This document shows positions 56,194 through 64,000 of a stretch of DNA of 64,000 nucleotides, piece by piece (the first letter of the stretch is position 1; every line of letters starts with the position of its first letter). The translations under genes were made by a program, and so were the position numbers. The DNA is from Flavisphingomonas formosensis (GTDB taxonomy: Bacteria > Pseudomonadota > Alphaproteobacteria > Sphingomonadales > Sphingomonadaceae): assembly GCF_009755815.1 (NCBI RefSeq), contig NZ_WRPK01000006.1:124001-188000 (forward strand). The letters are read 5' to 3'. The notes under the pieces are model-generated. The model saw only the letters and a list, made by a program, of their open reading frames with translations, was not told the origin of the DNA and made no database searches.

Positions 56194-57183
56194 GTGATAC
56201 CGCGGATCGGTTTCCTGGGAGTCGGTTGGATCGGCCGCCATCGCATGGAGACGTTGCTTGCCAGTGGTGCGGCAGAAGCCGTCGCGGTGTGCGATACCTC
56301 GGCCGAATGCTTGGCGCACGCCGCCCGGCTGGCCCCTGGAGCGGCGCAGGTCGGTTCGCTGGACGAGATGCTCTCCCTCAAGCTCGATGCCGTCGTGATC
56401 GCAACGCCGAGCGCATTGCACGCCGAACAGGCGATCCGGTCGCTGGAAGCGGGAGTTGCCACATTCTGCCAGAAGCCGCTCGGCCGCAGCGCTGCGGAAG
56501 TCGGGGCGGTCGTGGACGCGGCGCGCACGGCGGATCGCCTGCTCGGACTCGATCTCTCCTATCGCCACGCCGAGGCGGTGCGGCAGATCGCGGCGCTTGT
56601 CCGCAAAGGCGCGCTGGGCCGACTGTTCGCAATCGATCTGACATTTCACAACGCTTATGGCCCCGACAAGGACTGGTTCTATGATCCCGCATTATCCGGC
56701 GGGGGATGTGTCATCGATCTTGGTGTCCACTTGGTCGATCTCGCTCTCTGGATCCTGGGATTTCCGCCAGTCGATGCGGTGGATGCACGACTCATGGCCG
56801 GCGGGCGGCCACTGGTTGCAGGCCAAGTCGAAGATTATGCCGTGGCGCAGTTCAACGCAGGCGGCGTGGAAGTGCGGCTCGCCTGTTCGTGGCGGTTGAA
56901 CGCCGGCTGCGAAGCGGTAATCGAGGCGGAATTCTTCGGTGACGCAGGCGGAGCGCGGCTGCGCAACGTCAATGGATCCTTCTACGACTTCTCCGCCGAG
57001 CGCCTGTCGGGCACGACATCGCAGCCCCTGGCGATGCCGCCGGACGCCTGGGGTGGACGTGCCGTGCTATCATGGGCGCTCGCGCTGGCATCCTCCCCGG
57101 CCTTCGACCGCGATGCCGAACATTATCTATGCTCGGCGCAGGTGCTGGATCGCATCTACGGGCGAGATATTGTCGCATCATAG
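56194..57183 (+). CDS. Gfo/Idh/MocA family oxidoreductase
   Basis: 329-aa NAD(P)-dependent oxidoreductase with GFLGVGWIGRHRMETLLAS (Rossmann), VIATPSALHAEQAIRSLEAG, CQKPLGRSAAEV (the EKP-type Lys) and the catalytic HLVDLALWILG. GTG at 56194 is the start: nearby ATG codons run into a stop, and AGGAG lies 10 bases upstream. Members oxidise inositols and sugars, so with ino1 it may act on an inositol, but the substrate is not provable. Confidence 0.87.
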   Translation: MIPRIGFLGVGWIGRHRMETLLASGAAEAVAVCDTSAECLAHAARLAPGAAQVGSLDEMLSLKLDAVVIATPSALHAEQAIRSLEAGVATFCQKPLGRSAAEVGAVVDAARTADRLLGLDLSYRHAEAVRQIAALVRKGALGRLFAIDLTFHNAYGPDKDWFYDPALSGGGCVIDLGVHLVDLALWILGFPPVDAVDARLMAGGRPLVAGQVEDYAVAQFNAGGVEVRLACSWRLNAGCEAVIEAEFFGDAGGARLRNVNGSFYDFSAERLSGTTSQPLAMPPDAWGGRAVLSWALALASSPAFDRDAEHYLCSAQVLDRIYGRDIVAS

Positions 57184-57525
57184 CGGAATGATCCGCCCAT
57201 CAGTATCGGATATAGCGCAATATGGTCGCGGATCCTGCGATCGACGGTGAAGCGATATTCTATCGATCCGGGCGACTGCCATGGACAAGGATTCCGAAAC
57301 TCCAAACCGAATGTCACTGAGCCACAACGTATATTGGCCACCGGAGGTAATGTCGTACCAAGGCTTGCTGCCATCTTGCGATGGTGCGTTGAGCCATATG
57401 GATCGCGGCACAAGTGCAAAGCGATGTCATCCTAGCCTATGTTGTCGAGCGGCGCCATTCTTCTGCTTCCCTTCGCGCTCTCGACCATTGTGCCTGCAAC
57501 CGAAGGCCGCCAGGTGGAGAGAGCG
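57184..57525. other. Spacer with no supported gene
   Basis: 342 bases after the Gfo/Idh/MocA gene. Short frames exist on both strands (one minus frame 57178-57411 reads a Ser/Asp-rich peptide) but none has a family match or ribosome site I can defend. Confidence 0.4.
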
Positions 57526-57789
57526 ATGTCGGAAGCCAAGCAGACGACGGACCATGCAACGATCCGCAAGTGGGTGGAGGCGCGGGGTGGCAGGCCTGCC
57601 GTGATCCGCACGAAGGGTGGCGATGGTGGCGTGCTGCGTATCGACTATGGCTCGCCGGAAGACAATCTGGTGGAGATCGCATGGGAGGAGTTTTTCCGTA
57701 TCTTCGATCGTTCGAAAATTGCCTTTCTCTACCAGGAGAAGACGTCGGATGGACAAGAGAGCCGCTTTTCCAAATTCATTGACCGGTAG
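57526..57789 (+). CDS. Small conserved hypothetical protein
   Basis: 87-aa protein: TIRKWVEARGGRPAVIRTKG, an acidic middle and EEFFRIFDRSKIAFLYQEKT. This matches a small cytoplasmic family frequently seen in proteobacteria without a known function (some entries are mislabelled as glucan branching protein). The ATG at 57526 starts the conserved part. Confidence 0.7.
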   Translation: MSEAKQTTDHATIRKWVEARGGRPAVIRTKGGDGGVLRIDYGSPEDNLVEIAWEEFFRIFDRSKIAFLYQEKTSDGQESRFSKFIDR

Positions 57790-57974
57790 CTGCCTCATGC
57801 AGCTTCATGCCCGCGCTCGCTGCAGCTTCGATGCCGGTAAGGGAAGCGGGCTGGATGGCATACGATCGGATCATATGGCTGCGATCGCACGAGCGATTAG
57901 ATAATCAGCCGAGCGCCCAACCGCCCTTGCCCTCTCCACTTGGAAGCAAGCGGCCCAATCATGGAGACATCGTC

Positions 57975-58175
57975 ATGCCCAACACGCTCTCTGCCTTTCA
58001 AATCGCCCGTGAGTCGGAGGGGTATTTGCTGACATTGACAAGTGATGACGGCGAGCGCCTGGAAGTCATTGCCAGCTTCGAACAACTCGACCTCATCAGC
58101 GAGGAGATCAGCCGTCAACTCGACAGGGACGAGGAGAACGAACTTGGCATGGATGAGGAAAGCGGCGGTGCGTGA
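57975..58175 (+). CDS. Small hypothetical protein
   Basis: 66-aa protein: FQIARESEGYLLTLTSDDGE, a predicted beta hairpin, and an acidic C-terminal helix (EISRQLDRDEENELGMDEES). GGAGAC lies 11 bases before the ATG at 57975. No family is recognised. Confidence 0.55.
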   Translation: MPNTLSAFQIARESEGYLLTLTSDDGERLEVIASFEQLDLISEEISRQLDRDEENELGMDEESGGA

Positions 58176-58446
58176 TAAAAGGCTCTCGTGGCCAGCCTCA
58201 TTCATAGGCACGGCGGGCCTGCCGGCGCATCAACGGACCATGCCTCAGCTTATGTTAGCCACTATCGCAACGATTCCGGGCATTCCAGACTCAGATTCAG
58301 GGGACGAGGCTCGTAGGCGATAAGGTCGTCTGGTGTTCGCCCTACTCGGGCGCGAGGCGAAGGGGCGCCGTCCACCGCGCGGCTTACGTCAATCGCGGAC
58401 AAATCGGGGCATGGCTTCGATCTGAGGAACCAGCAGGAGCATCGGC

Positions 58447-59121
58447 ATGCTCAACCAGGCCAGTTTTGATGGCGTGACAAGTGTCTTCAGGCCGCAACAA
58501 TATCTCGCACGTCAGGGCGAGGAGCAAGAGCGGATCCTGCTGCTCACGGAAGGCTGGGCCTATCGCTTCCACCTGCTTTCTGACGGTCGGCGGCAGATTA
58601 CGGCCCTCTTCGTACCCGGAGACTGGTGCGAACTCGGCTGGATGCAGGGAGAGCCGGCAGATCAGCCGGTCATTGCGCTGACCAACGTTCGGGCCACCGC
58701 CGTGCCCTGCTGGTTGATCTTGCGCAAGTGCGAGCGTCAGCGAGAGGTGTGTTCGGCATTCTGGTCAAAGATGGTCGCGCAAATTCGCCGGCAAACCGAT
58801 TGGATCGTCACGCTCGGATGCCGTTCGGCAATCGAGCGGCTCAGCCATTTGTTTTGCGAACTCCATCTGCGCTTGGGCGCGAGTGGTCTCGCTTTCGGCG
58901 AGCAGTTCGCTATGCCGCTGACCCAGATAGACATCGCCGACATTACGGGCCTGACCACGGTCCATGTCAATCGAACCCTGCGCGAAATGCGCTTGCGGGG
59001 CCTGGTCGAGCTCCAGTCGAAGTGGCTGCGTATCCACAATTTGGCCGAGTTGCGCCAAACGGCGCTATTTGAGTTGTCGCCCAGAAGATGCTCGATGCCT
59101 CGCACCCGCGGTTGCGAATAG
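58447..59121 (+). CDS. Crp/Fnr-family transcriptional regulator
   Basis: 224-aa regulator with an N-terminal cyclic-nucleotide-binding-like barrel (RILLLTEGWAYRFHLLSDGR) and a C-terminal winged helix (PLTQIDIADITGLTTVHVNR, TLREMRLRGLVELQSKWL). No FNR-type N-terminal cysteines are seen. It is one of two such regulators here, each with the TxVHVNR recognition helix. Probably responds to stress or redox state; the target is unknown. Confidence 0.88.
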   Translation: MLNQASFDGVTSVFRPQQYLARQGEEQERILLLTEGWAYRFHLLSDGRRQITALFVPGDWCELGWMQGEPADQPVIALTNVRATAVPCWLILRKCERQREVCSAFWSKMVAQIRRQTDWIVTLGCRSAIERLSHLFCELHLRLGASGLAFGEQFAMPLTQIDIADITGLTTVHVNRTLREMRLRGLVELQSKWLRIHNLAELRQTALFELSPRRCSMPRTRGCE

Positions 59122-59174
59122 TCGAGATCTTTGCGCGATGCATCATAGGCTTTCACGATACGAAGGACATGCAC

Positions 59175-59402
59175 ATGGCAGAACAAGAGAACATCTCGAC
59201 ACGACATCAGCCGAAAGGCGCCGCCAAAAATCCCAGCGATACGCTGGATCGGGAAGCCGACAGCATGGATGTGTTGCATGGGGACGCCGGCCGCGCCGCC
59301 GAAGCGCAGAAGCGTGAGAAAGATGAGATCAAGCTCGACAGCGCTACGGCCGCGATCGACGAGCAAGCTCGGTCAAAGTTGCCGCCAGATGGCGCCCGCT
59401 GA
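59175..59402 (+). CDS. Small hydrophilic hypothetical protein
   Basis: 75-aa highly charged protein (AEQENISTRHQPKGAAKNPS, KREKDEIKLDSATAAIDEQA) with no cysteines or membrane segment. It resembles small stress-associated proteins of sphingomonads by composition only. ATG 59175. Confidence 0.5.
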   Translation: MAEQENISTRHQPKGAAKNPSDTLDREADSMDVLHGDAGRAAEAQKREKDEIKLDSATAAIDEQARSKLPPDGAR

Positions 59403-59492
59403 ATACGGCGCGCCGGCTCGAAATCCGAACCCTTGTCGCTGCGACCAAGGACATGGTCGGTAAACGATGACCGGGACAAAGAAGGGTTTGTC

Positions 59493-59675
59493 ATGCCGTT
59501 CGTTCGCATGTCCGAGATAGGAGATGAGGATCTTCTGAAGATCCGGCGCTGGATTTCCGCCTATAGGGAAGGTCAGCTGACTAAGGCGGAACTCGAGGAA
59601 ATGATCCTTTCCTGCGGATATGATTCCCATGACGTAGCCCGATATATCGCGTTGATCGCTTCAACCGACGGCTAG
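59493..59675 (+). CDS. Small hypothetical protein
   Basis: 60-aa protein (LKIRRWISAYREGQLTKAEL, EEMILSCGYDSHDVARYIAL), predicted helical. Its TAG stop is the terminal CTAG of the second RIME-like repeat, as at the MarR gene. Function unknown. Confidence 0.5.
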   Translation: MPFVRMSEIGDEDLLKIRRWISAYREGQLTKAELEEMILSCGYDSHDVARYIALIASTDG

Positions 59676-59776
59676 AGCATCGCGCGGAAGAGTGGGAACC
59701 GGATTTCCGCGCAAACGATGCGAGCACAAAGGCTTAGAGCAAGCAGTGCGACCCACATATCACGCAGCTTGATCTA
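59674..59776 (-). repeat. RIME-like intergenic element, copy 2
   Basis: 103-bp inverted copy of the element at 9877. On the minus strand it aligns without gaps, with about 85% identity by eye: GCTTGCTCTAAGCCTTTG, CTCGCATCGTTT and CCGGTTCCCACT are shared. Confidence 0.8.
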
Positions 59777-60025
59777 GGACCTGAAACGCGGCCGCGGTCC
59801 GGATCGGCTTTGATATAGTGCGCTTCCGTCGCGAAGCGGCTCCGGCTGGATGGTCTTCCATGGCTGCGGCGCGCCGAGTTGCCCACCCTGTTTCGCGCAT
59901 GTCATGCTGGCTGGCTTGCAGCCCATTGTGTAGACGGACGTGAGGACCATGGCGCCCATTTTTCACCGTGATTCCGCTCTACGTTGGACTGGTCCCGAGG
60001 GATGAGCGAGAGACGCGGGCCTTGA

Positions 60026-60889
60026 TCATTTCGACGATGCGATGTCTCCGCGGATCTGACCATGGGCAAGCACAGCGAAAAGACCCGTTCCCCCGATGAT
60101 ATTGCCCGCGAGCGCAGGCAAGGTGAACTCGATCAGAGCTTCGCTTAAGCTCATCCGGCCGCTCAGCCAGAGAAAGCTCGCCTGCGATGTTCCGGTGACG
60201 ACATGACTGAAACCGCCAATCGCGATGACATAGGTCAAGAGGCCGATCACCCAGAATTCGCTGCCACGGGCATTTGGCAGAAGCCAAGCGATTGATGCCA
60301 TCAGGAAGCCGGCGGGTATACCAAGGGTGAGCGTGTGCAGGCCATCTTGCACCTCGAGCTTCTGGAGAATGTCGATGGCCGCGATCCGCTGCTCGTGGGA
60401 AACTATCACCTCTGCGGCCATCAGGGCGCTGATCAACGAAACCCCAACGAGATTGGCGGACAGCACGCTGCACCATAATCGCATCAATCGGCCGAGATTG
60501 GCTGCGGTCGGAGCTCGGGCGACGGGTAGGACCGCGGTGACGGTCGTCTCGGTGAAGAGCTGCAACCGTCCCATAATGACGATCAGATATCCGACCGGAT
60601 AACCGAGCATGTAGATGAGAGGAGCCCAGTTCGTATCCGGCAAGCGCATCCGCAGAAAGAGCTCGCTGAGCAGGGAGAGCGTCATGGCGAAGCCCGCGGC
60701 CAATCCTGAAAGCAGCAGGGCCGATAACGGACGTGCGAGCTCTTCCTCGCCCTGAAGGCGCACCACTTCGTGAAGGACTTTGGGCGAGCGTGCTCTGCGT
60801 TCGTCGACATCGTGTCGTTCGTGGCGTGTAAGCGCCGCATCAGGCCTGTGCTCGCCGGTCTCCTCGGTCGATGACGCATCCTTCTCCAT
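60026..60889 (-). CDS. Formate/nitrite transporter family channel (YfdC-like)
   Basis: 287-aa integral membrane protein. An N-terminal cytoplasmic tail of about 60 residues is followed by six hydrophobic segments with LLLSGLAAGFAMTLSLLSEL, YMLGYPVGYLIVIMGRLQLF and the re-entrant-type motif GGFSHVVTGTSQASFLWLSG. This is the FNT family (formate, nitrite, hydrosulfide). The long tail resembles YfdC. Formate is the end product of the PurU step at 23629, but the distance makes a link speculative. Confidence 0.85.
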   Translation of the reverse strand: MEKDASSTEETGEHRPDAALTRHERHDVDERRARSPKVLHEVVRLQGEEELARPLSALLLSGLAAGFAMTLSLLSELFLRMRLPDTNWAPLIYMLGYPVGYLIVIMGRLQLFTETTVTAVLPVARAPTAANLGRLMRLWCSVLSANLVGVSLISALMAAEVIVSHEQRIAAIDILQKLEVQDGLHTLTLGIPAGFLMASIAWLLPNARGSEFWVIGLLTYVIAIGGFSHVVTGTSQASFLWLSGRMSLSEALIEFTLPALAGNIIGGTGLFAVLAHGQIRGDIASSK

Positions 60890-61394
60890 GCTTCATGCCG
60901 CCGCTATGGTAGCATCTCGCCATCGGTCGTTCCCCGGGCGTGGAACAGACGGCTTCTTCTCTGTTCGCGCGGTTCGCTTTTCGATCTTCATACCAGCCTC
61001 GGTGTCTTCGATGGGACAGCCTCTCAACCGGTCGAAGCTGCAAAGGTTGCGGGCGTCAGCGCCGGTTGCATTCGCCTTGGCAAGATGAGGGACCGGACGT
61101 CTGCACTGACGATGGCGATATGAACGTGCGACCGCTTGGCGCGTGAACGCAGATCAGCTCAAAATAGCGGAGCCTCAGCGGTCGGAGGCAATTGCAAGGC
61201 GTCGACCGGCGTCGAGCCGTTCCCCACGCTATGCTTCACCCCCCAAATCGCCTTCTGTGTGCAATTCGCGACCGCGAGCTTTCTGGGGATCGCTCCACGC
61301 GCTGGGAGCGACGGCAAGGCGGCGATGTCGGGCAGGGTCGCCTATCTTTCGCTTCTTTGGGTGTGTAGCGCGCTTGGGTTCTGTCGCGAGCCGA
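60890..61394. other. Spacer with no supported gene
   Basis: 505 bases upstream of the FNT gene, convergent on a small minus-strand gene. Only GC-biased shadow frames with no family match; no convincing promoter, hairpin or RNA gene. Confidence 0.4.
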
Positions 61395-61598
61395 TCAACG
61401 CCTGCGCTTTCGCGCTGTCTCTTCTGCCGATTCCCCGAGCGGCGGCGATTGTTTCGGCCGGCCGGCTGAAAGCTCCTGCGCCGTCTTCAACGCTCGCCCC
61501 GGATCGGGCCGCGTATCTCGGGATACCAGTCCAGGACGACCGTCGCGGTCGACGCCGTCGATGTCGGACGAGGGTGGGCTGGCGGGAGGCTTGGCCAT
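61395..61598 (-). CDS. Small basic/Pro-rich hypothetical protein
   Basis: 67-aa hydrophilic protein (PASPPSSDIDGVDRDGRPGL, SAGRPKQSPPLGESAEETAR). A strong AAAGGAGA lies about 9 bases upstream of ATG 61598, which is the main support for a real gene. The frame is open to 61778 but upstream has no ribosome site. No family recognised. Confidence 0.5.
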   Translation of the reverse strand: MAKPPASPPSSDIDGVDRDGRPGLVSRDTRPDPGRALKTAQELSAGRPKQSPPLGESAEETARKRRR

Positions 61599-62166
61599 TG
61601 CTGCTATCTCCTTTCGGATCGTGAATTCCGTCAAAATGTTGAACGTCGACCATTGACGATCATGGTCCTTGATCGCCGTCCGTTCGGAAACTGTGATGCA
61701 ATGTCCGTCGGTCCCGCACGTTCCGCGAAAAATCATCAAAGATTTGGGAGGCTGATCCATGTCGTTGTGCCCTGACATGAGTCGATCAACGTCATACTGA
61801 TCCGGCTCGGAGTGCGAACGGACCGCGTCTAAAGACCGCTTTTCCCGCAGGATTCTGAGCGATCCGCTTAGATTTCACTGTTGGCTCGATATTCGTCGCT
61901 TGATTGCCTCTTCTTGCTCAACGGCATCGGGCTAGCCAGGCTGCCGTGCAGAGCAAGCGGATGCGCGAGAAACAGAATTTCGGCGGCGAGCAGAAGTGAC
62001 GCGGCGGGCATCAGCGAGCGAACATGCAGGCCGCTCGACCCATGTCGCAGTCGATTGATCGAGAGCAAGCGCCGTTCCTTCACCAAGTCGACGCCGATGA
62101 GTCGGCGGCGGCCGGCTCCATAGGTTAGCGGCCGGATCGCTTTTGGCGTCCGCAAGTTGTCCTAAT
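61599..62166. other. Spacer with no supported gene
   Basis: 568 bases. A minus-strand frame from 62011 could encode a 47-aa peptide with one hydrophobic segment, but there is no ribosome site. The end near 62160 lies just upstream of the second Crp/Fnr gene. Confidence 0.4.
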
Positions 62167-62175
62167 ATGAGGAGC

Positions 62176-62931
62176 ATGGATCATTTTCTCCGCGGGCGCT
62201 CCATCGAGCGGCTGGACGAGGCCGAGCGGGATCGTCTCGAAGGCCTCATTTCGCGTCATCGACGGCTCTCTGCGCGAACGACACTCGTGGAACGCGGGGA
62301 GGAGCTGAGGCAAAGCACGTTGCTCGTAGAGGGTTTCATGATTCGCTACATCGACGATGTCGAAGGGCATCGTCAGATCGTGTCGTTCCATGTGCCTGGC
62401 GATTTCGTTGATCTGCATGGTTATCCCCTCCGCGTTCTGGACCACTCGATCGCGACGATCACCGATGCGCTGATTGCCGTCGTTCCCCATAGCCAGCTGA
62501 GCCAGATCATGGACAGCGATCCGACGCTCGCCCGCAAACTTTGGGCCGCCACGCTGCTCGACGCTGCGATGCACCGGGAATGGTTGTTCCGGCTGGGCCG
62601 ATTGGAGGCGGTCGGCCGTATCGCACATTTTCTCGCTGAGACCGATGCTCGCCTTCAGGCGATCGGGCTAAGCGACGGCCGAACTTGCGCCCTGCCGATC
62701 ACGCAAGGAGATCTGGCCGAGATCACCGGGCTGACCAGCATTCACGTCAATCGCGTTCTGCGGACCCTGCGCGAGGAGAATATCTGTCTATTGCGTGCAT
62801 CAAGGCTGGAGATACTGGATCGACATCGTCTTTATCGAATCGGACAATTTGATCCTACCTATCTATACCTCAAAGCGACGCCGCCAACATCCGCTGCCGG
62901 AGCCGAGAGCGCAAGGCAGCAGCGCGAATAG
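62176..62931 (+). CDS. Crp/Fnr-family transcriptional regulator
   Basis: 251-aa regulator: barrel domain with RTTLVERGEELRQSTLLVEG and HRQIVSFHVPGDFVDLHGYP, dimer helix, winged helix with LPITQGDLAEITGLTSIHVN and RVLRTLREENICLLRASRLE. No N-terminal iron-sulfur cysteines. AGGAG sits just before the ATG at 62176 with tight spacing, so ATG 62167 is also possible. It is related to the regulator at 58447 but is longer. Target unknown. Confidence 0.88.
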   Translation: MDHFLRGRSIERLDEAERDRLEGLISRHRRLSARTTLVERGEELRQSTLLVEGFMIRYIDDVEGHRQIVSFHVPGDFVDLHGYPLRVLDHSIATITDALIAVVPHSQLSQIMDSDPTLARKLWAATLLDAAMHREWLFRLGRLEAVGRIAHFLAETDARLQAIGLSDGRTCALPITQGDLAEITGLTSIHVNRVLRTLREENICLLRASRLEILDRHRLYRIGQFDPTYLYLKATPPTSAAGAESARQQRE

Positions 62932-63189
62932 CGATCGTTCGGTGGCCGGGAAGCGTAAGGACGAAGCTTTTGCCGGTGACGGTGGGTTGCCCATAATCAG
63001 CGATCGGATGTCCGTCAGCCGGCTGAGACCAAGCCGATCGGGTGAGCAAGCATGCGCGCTGGATTGTTCCGGGGAAAAAGAGGCCCTTGAAAAGGGGATG
63101 TGCGAGCGCCGTCGATTGTATTGGCCGGGAAGGCATGCTTTCCCGAGCAGAGGGGCACGAAATGATATCCAGCGCAGGGCGTCCGCCGA

Positions 63190-64000
63190 TCAGGTCGGTA
63201 TGAACGACTCGAGGAGATGTTCGACAGTCGTGAGCCGTGATTGCTCATCCGCGGACACCGTAAAAATGAGCCGATCGCGTTTTTTTACGGCGTCGGCGAC
63301 AGAAATTGTACAGCAATGATCCTTGCGCAGTGTGAGAGCTATCGTCGTTGATCCCGCGTCGATGCGCGCAATACCGAGGCCGCGCGCGAGCAATCTAATC
63401 CGTGCAGCACAGAGTAATTGCATCGCCGGGGCGGGCAGCGAACCAAAGCGATCGATTACCTCTTCCTCGAACGCCTGAAGCTCGGCAATCCCTTCGAGAC
63501 GGGCAAGCCGGACATAGAGGTTCAGCCGGATATCAGTCTCCGGCAGCCAATCCTCGGGGAGAAAGCCGGTTGCGCCGAGCCTGAGCTCGGGTGACCAATC
63601 GTCGACGCGCTCGCCTCGCGCCTGGCGCAGCGCCTTCCGAAGCATGGCCTGATAGAGATCGATGCCAACGAGCCTGATATGTCCGGCCTGGGTTTCCCCG
63701 ACGAGATCGCCAGCCCCCCGCAGATCGAGATCGCGGGCACTGATCTCGAAGCCGGCTCCCAGCTGATCATAGGTTGCGAGTGTCCGCAGCCGCTTGACGG
63801 TTTGGTCGCTCAGGCAGCCGTCACGGGCGCCAAGCAGGATCAACTGGCCGCGACGATTACCCCGGCCGACCCGTCCGCGCAGCTGATGCAGCTGAGCAAG
63901 ACCGAAGCGATCAGCGTGCCAGACGATCATCGTGTTGGCGCGTGGTACGTCGAGCCCCGCCTCGATAATGTTGGTGGCGAGCAGTACATCGCCTTTGCCG
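63190..64000 (-). CDS. C-terminal part of Mfd-type transcription-repair coupling factor, partial at window edge
   Basis: At least 270 aa of a helicase that continues past base 64000. It includes the end of the RecG-like helicase domain (VLLATNIIEAGLDVPRANTM, RFGLAQLHQLRGRVGRG), then SARDLDLRGAGDLVGETQAG and the TRCF/D7-type C-terminal domain. RVGRGNRRGQLILL differs from the usual RVGRSxxxAYAYL, so it may be a second, divergent Mfd of the kind some sphingomonads carry rather than the housekeeping one. The start is outside the window. Confidence 0.85.
   Translation of the reverse strand, partial: GKGDVLLATNIIEAGLDVPRANTMIVWHADRFGLAQLHQLRGRVGRGNRRGQLILLGARDGCLSDQTVKRLRTLATYDQLGAGFEISARDLDLRGAGDLVGETQAGHIRLVGIDLYQAMLRKALRQARGERVDDWSPELRLGATGFLPEDWLPETDIRLNLYVRLARLEGIAELQAFEEEVIDRFGSLPAPAMQLLCAARIRLLARGLGIARIDAGSTTIALTLRKDHCCTISVADAVKKRDRLIFTVSADEQSRLTTVEHLLESFIPT

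Noticed and set aside
61868-62011. Possible 47-aa membrane peptide on the minus strand
   Set aside because: Single hydrophobic stretch, no ribosome site, no known family.

Overview
The window is high-GC DNA with the gene content and repeat types of an alphaproteobacterium of the order Sphingomonadales. Signs are many TonB/oxidoreductase catabolic genes, REP pairs of the CGTCATCCCAGCGAAA type, a RIME-like intergenic element, and DUF6894, KTSC and small stress proteins. Lineage and functions were read from sequence and recalled family knowledge; no search was run.

Region 1 (1-17,000) is a catabolic block: thiolase, acyl-CoA synthetase, an AI-2E-type permease, a UbiX/UbiD prenyl-FMN decarboxylase pair, an FMN (LLM-class) monooxygenase, a quinone-reductase-like oxidoreductase divergent from its likely MarR regulator, a complete oligopeptide-type ABC importer and a methyltransferase. 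A decayed 3' end of a second acyl-CoA synthetase lies beside ubiX.

Region 2 (17,100-38,200) is the most interesting part. A fused tandem LysR regulator precedes a TonB-dependent receptor and a secreted protein of the aromatic amino acid ammonia-lyase fold that lacks the Ala-Ser-Gly triad forming the MIO cofactor. These are followed in the same direction by purU, folD and folB. Next come a GcvT-like demethylase, dmmABC (dimethylamine monooxygenase), an XRE-cupin regulator, an APC permease, tdm (TMAO demethylase) and tmm (trimethylamine monooxygenase), then an ornithine cyclodeaminase-like gene with a PhnD-like binding protein. A 15-bp inverted repeat TTTCY-N5-RGAAA occurs upstream of the receptor, in the gcvT/dmmA divergent region (twice) and in the tmm/cyclodeaminase divergent region, suggesting one regulon. 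My model is that an aromatic betaine (ergothioneine, hypaphorine or similar) enters through the receptor. The MIO-less lyase, analogous to ergothionase, releases trimethylamine in the periplasm. Tmm, Tdm and Dmm then strip methyl groups onto tetrahydrofolate, FolD and PurU carry them to formate, and the arylacrylate left over may feed the Region 1 enzymes. Monomethylamine genes are not in the window.

Region 3 (38,300-43,500) holds a histidine kinase coupled to an Rnk-like gene, a truncated exonuclease, DUF6165 and GT9-like genes, a small lipoprotein and a KTSC protein.

Region 4 (43,500-57,200) is a glycan/inositol cluster in two divergent, tightly overlapped operons. Leftward are a UDP-glucuronate decarboxylase-like enzyme, three tandem CgeB-type glycosyltransferases, a GT4 and two sugar epimerases. 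Rightward are a phosphatase, a methyltransferase, an apparently circularly permuted GH39-like protein, inositol-1-phosphate synthase and a dehydrogenase, then a DUF6894 protein and a Gfo/Idh/MocA oxidoreductase.

Region 5 (57,200-64,000) is sparse accessory sequence with small proteins, two Crp/Fnr regulators, a formate/nitrite-family channel and the C-terminal part of an Mfd-type helicase cut by the window edge.
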